Assembly: GCA_026182355.1 (NCBI GenBank)
Contig: JAPFBL010000070.1
Location: 855,501-919,500 of the forward strand
Direction: 5' to 3'
DNA from: Hermatobates lingyangjiaoensis
Lineage: Eukaryota; Arthropoda; Insecta; Hemiptera; Hermatobatidae
DNA: 64,000 nucleotides
Part shown: positions 63,136 through 64,000 of the stretch, in pieces
Layout of the letters: each line of letters opens with the position of its first letter
How positions within the stretch are numbered: the first letter of the stretch is position 1
Translations under genes and position numbers: made by a program
Notes under the pieces: model-generated
What the model saw: the letters and a program-made list of their open reading frames with translations, nothing else
What the model was told of the DNA's origin: nothing
The model's database searches: none

Positions 63136-64000
63136 TCACTGGTTCTTGACCAGGGTGATTTAATTTAACCGTTCTTTGTACAAGTTGTAGAATGATTTTA
63201 TGTTCAAACCTATAGCAAGTATTTACAATGAAAGCTCTTAACTCGACAGTAATGACTGGAAAGAGTGGACAATGATCAAACATGTTAGTTAAAAAGACTC
63301 TTTACATCAAAATCAATGTTATTACCCGGAGCTTTTTACCCACGATAGTCTGTGTCTATTGTATTGGTTGACCCAGTTTAATTGAGAACAGTACTTTTAG
63401 TAAACCCCTGTCTTACTGAGAATAAGCATTGCATGAATCAATAATTCAATTTAGAAACCAGTAAAAAAATCTGGAGTAAACTACACTCGACTTTACTATA
63501 AGTTTAACTTCATATCAATCTTCATGGGTATATATATAACGTCTCAGTCAAGCATAATGTAAACATCTAAATGGGGACGTTTATTAGTCTTTCATTCCTG
63601 AGGTAGCACAGATAGTGATTGATCGACTACTGATGCAAATAATCTGATTAGTATAACTACAGCAGTAATAATATTTTTGAAAAGCCAAAGTGAATATTTC
63701 TTGATACGAAATATTCTCCTACGAGAGAACATGGCTTTTGTTCAAATAGCCAGTGTTCTTATATCGATTGGTACTTATCTGTTGGCGAAAGGCCACTCAT
63801 TTATAGATTGTTATTAAATCAATGCAAAAAGAAAATCTCTTTATTATACAAAAAAACACTCCTGGAATCTATAAAATATTACTTTTTATCATTTATATTT
63901 TATTATATTTATATTGACTATATATTTATATTTCTTTATTTCTATCTGCCTATTTACTTTGATAAATCGTCCGCCAAACCGATAAGTACATTTGTTCAAA
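63136..64000. other. AT-rich DNA with a fragment of repeat G
   Basis: The segment 63463-63500 on the minus strand (ATAGTAAAGTCGAGTGTAG, then TTTACTCCAGA) matches the 3' end of dispersed repeat G. Nothing else was recognised to the window end. Confidence 0.4.

Overview
This window looks like gene-poor, strongly AT-rich nuclear DNA of an invertebrate animal. Nearly everything that can be recognised is transposon-derived, and I found no intact host gene. The recognisable elements are Penelope-like retroelements (PLEs), tRNA-derived SINEs, mariner, Merlin, hAT-like and Helitron/PIF1 pieces, a Ty3/gypsy fragment, and many (TA)n, (GA)n and (GT)n tracts. This mix suggests a metazoan such as a chelicerate or mollusc, but no single feature fixes the taxon.

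Layout. 1-7 kb: fold-back PLE terminal repeats (417-1009, 3989-4397, 4818-5128, 6327-6918) in unannotated AT-rich DNA. 7-12 kb: a small fold-back insertion with a 13-bp target duplication, a duplicated 275-bp repeat, a short HTH-like ORF and three SINE copies. 12.5-15 kb: a decayed but nearly complete PLE gene (RT plus GIY-YIG endonuclease, minus strand). 15-20.5 kb: a dense patchwork of PLE terminal repeats and a rearranged gypsy remnant (17898-18759). 21-25.6 kb: an LTR-like GC-rich block, a fold-back, a dispersed repeat, an exon-like pseudogene segment and a palindromic mariner (24998-25555). 26-47 kb: mostly unique AT-rich DNA with SINEs, a hAT-like element, a 35-bp minisatellite, a Helitron/PIF1 helicase fragment and more PLE ends. 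48-50.3 kb: a young-looking PLE cassette with two 881-bp inverted arms around an endonuclease exon. 53-56.3 kb: a second PLE with a 397-codon RT-endonuclease ORF and flanking terminal repeats. 57-64 kb: a SINE with clear target duplications, a 64-bp satellite, a deleted Merlin transposon (60515-61424) and a decayed DUF7869-like transposon gene.

How the parts relate. The dominant theme is the PLE. At least six families of terminal repeats (pLTRs) recur, often as inverted pairs. Most carry a hammerhead-like motif of the form CTGANGA, hairpin, GAAA. Several pLTRs also hold the start of the PLE protein, and this coding segment repeatedly ends at the same protein position (consensus FNxxC-L/I-xEGLLPKYTN) next to a (TA)n tract. 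I infer that these elements insert at TA repeats with a fixed end inside their own reading frame. All assignments rest on reading motifs by eye; no database search was run.
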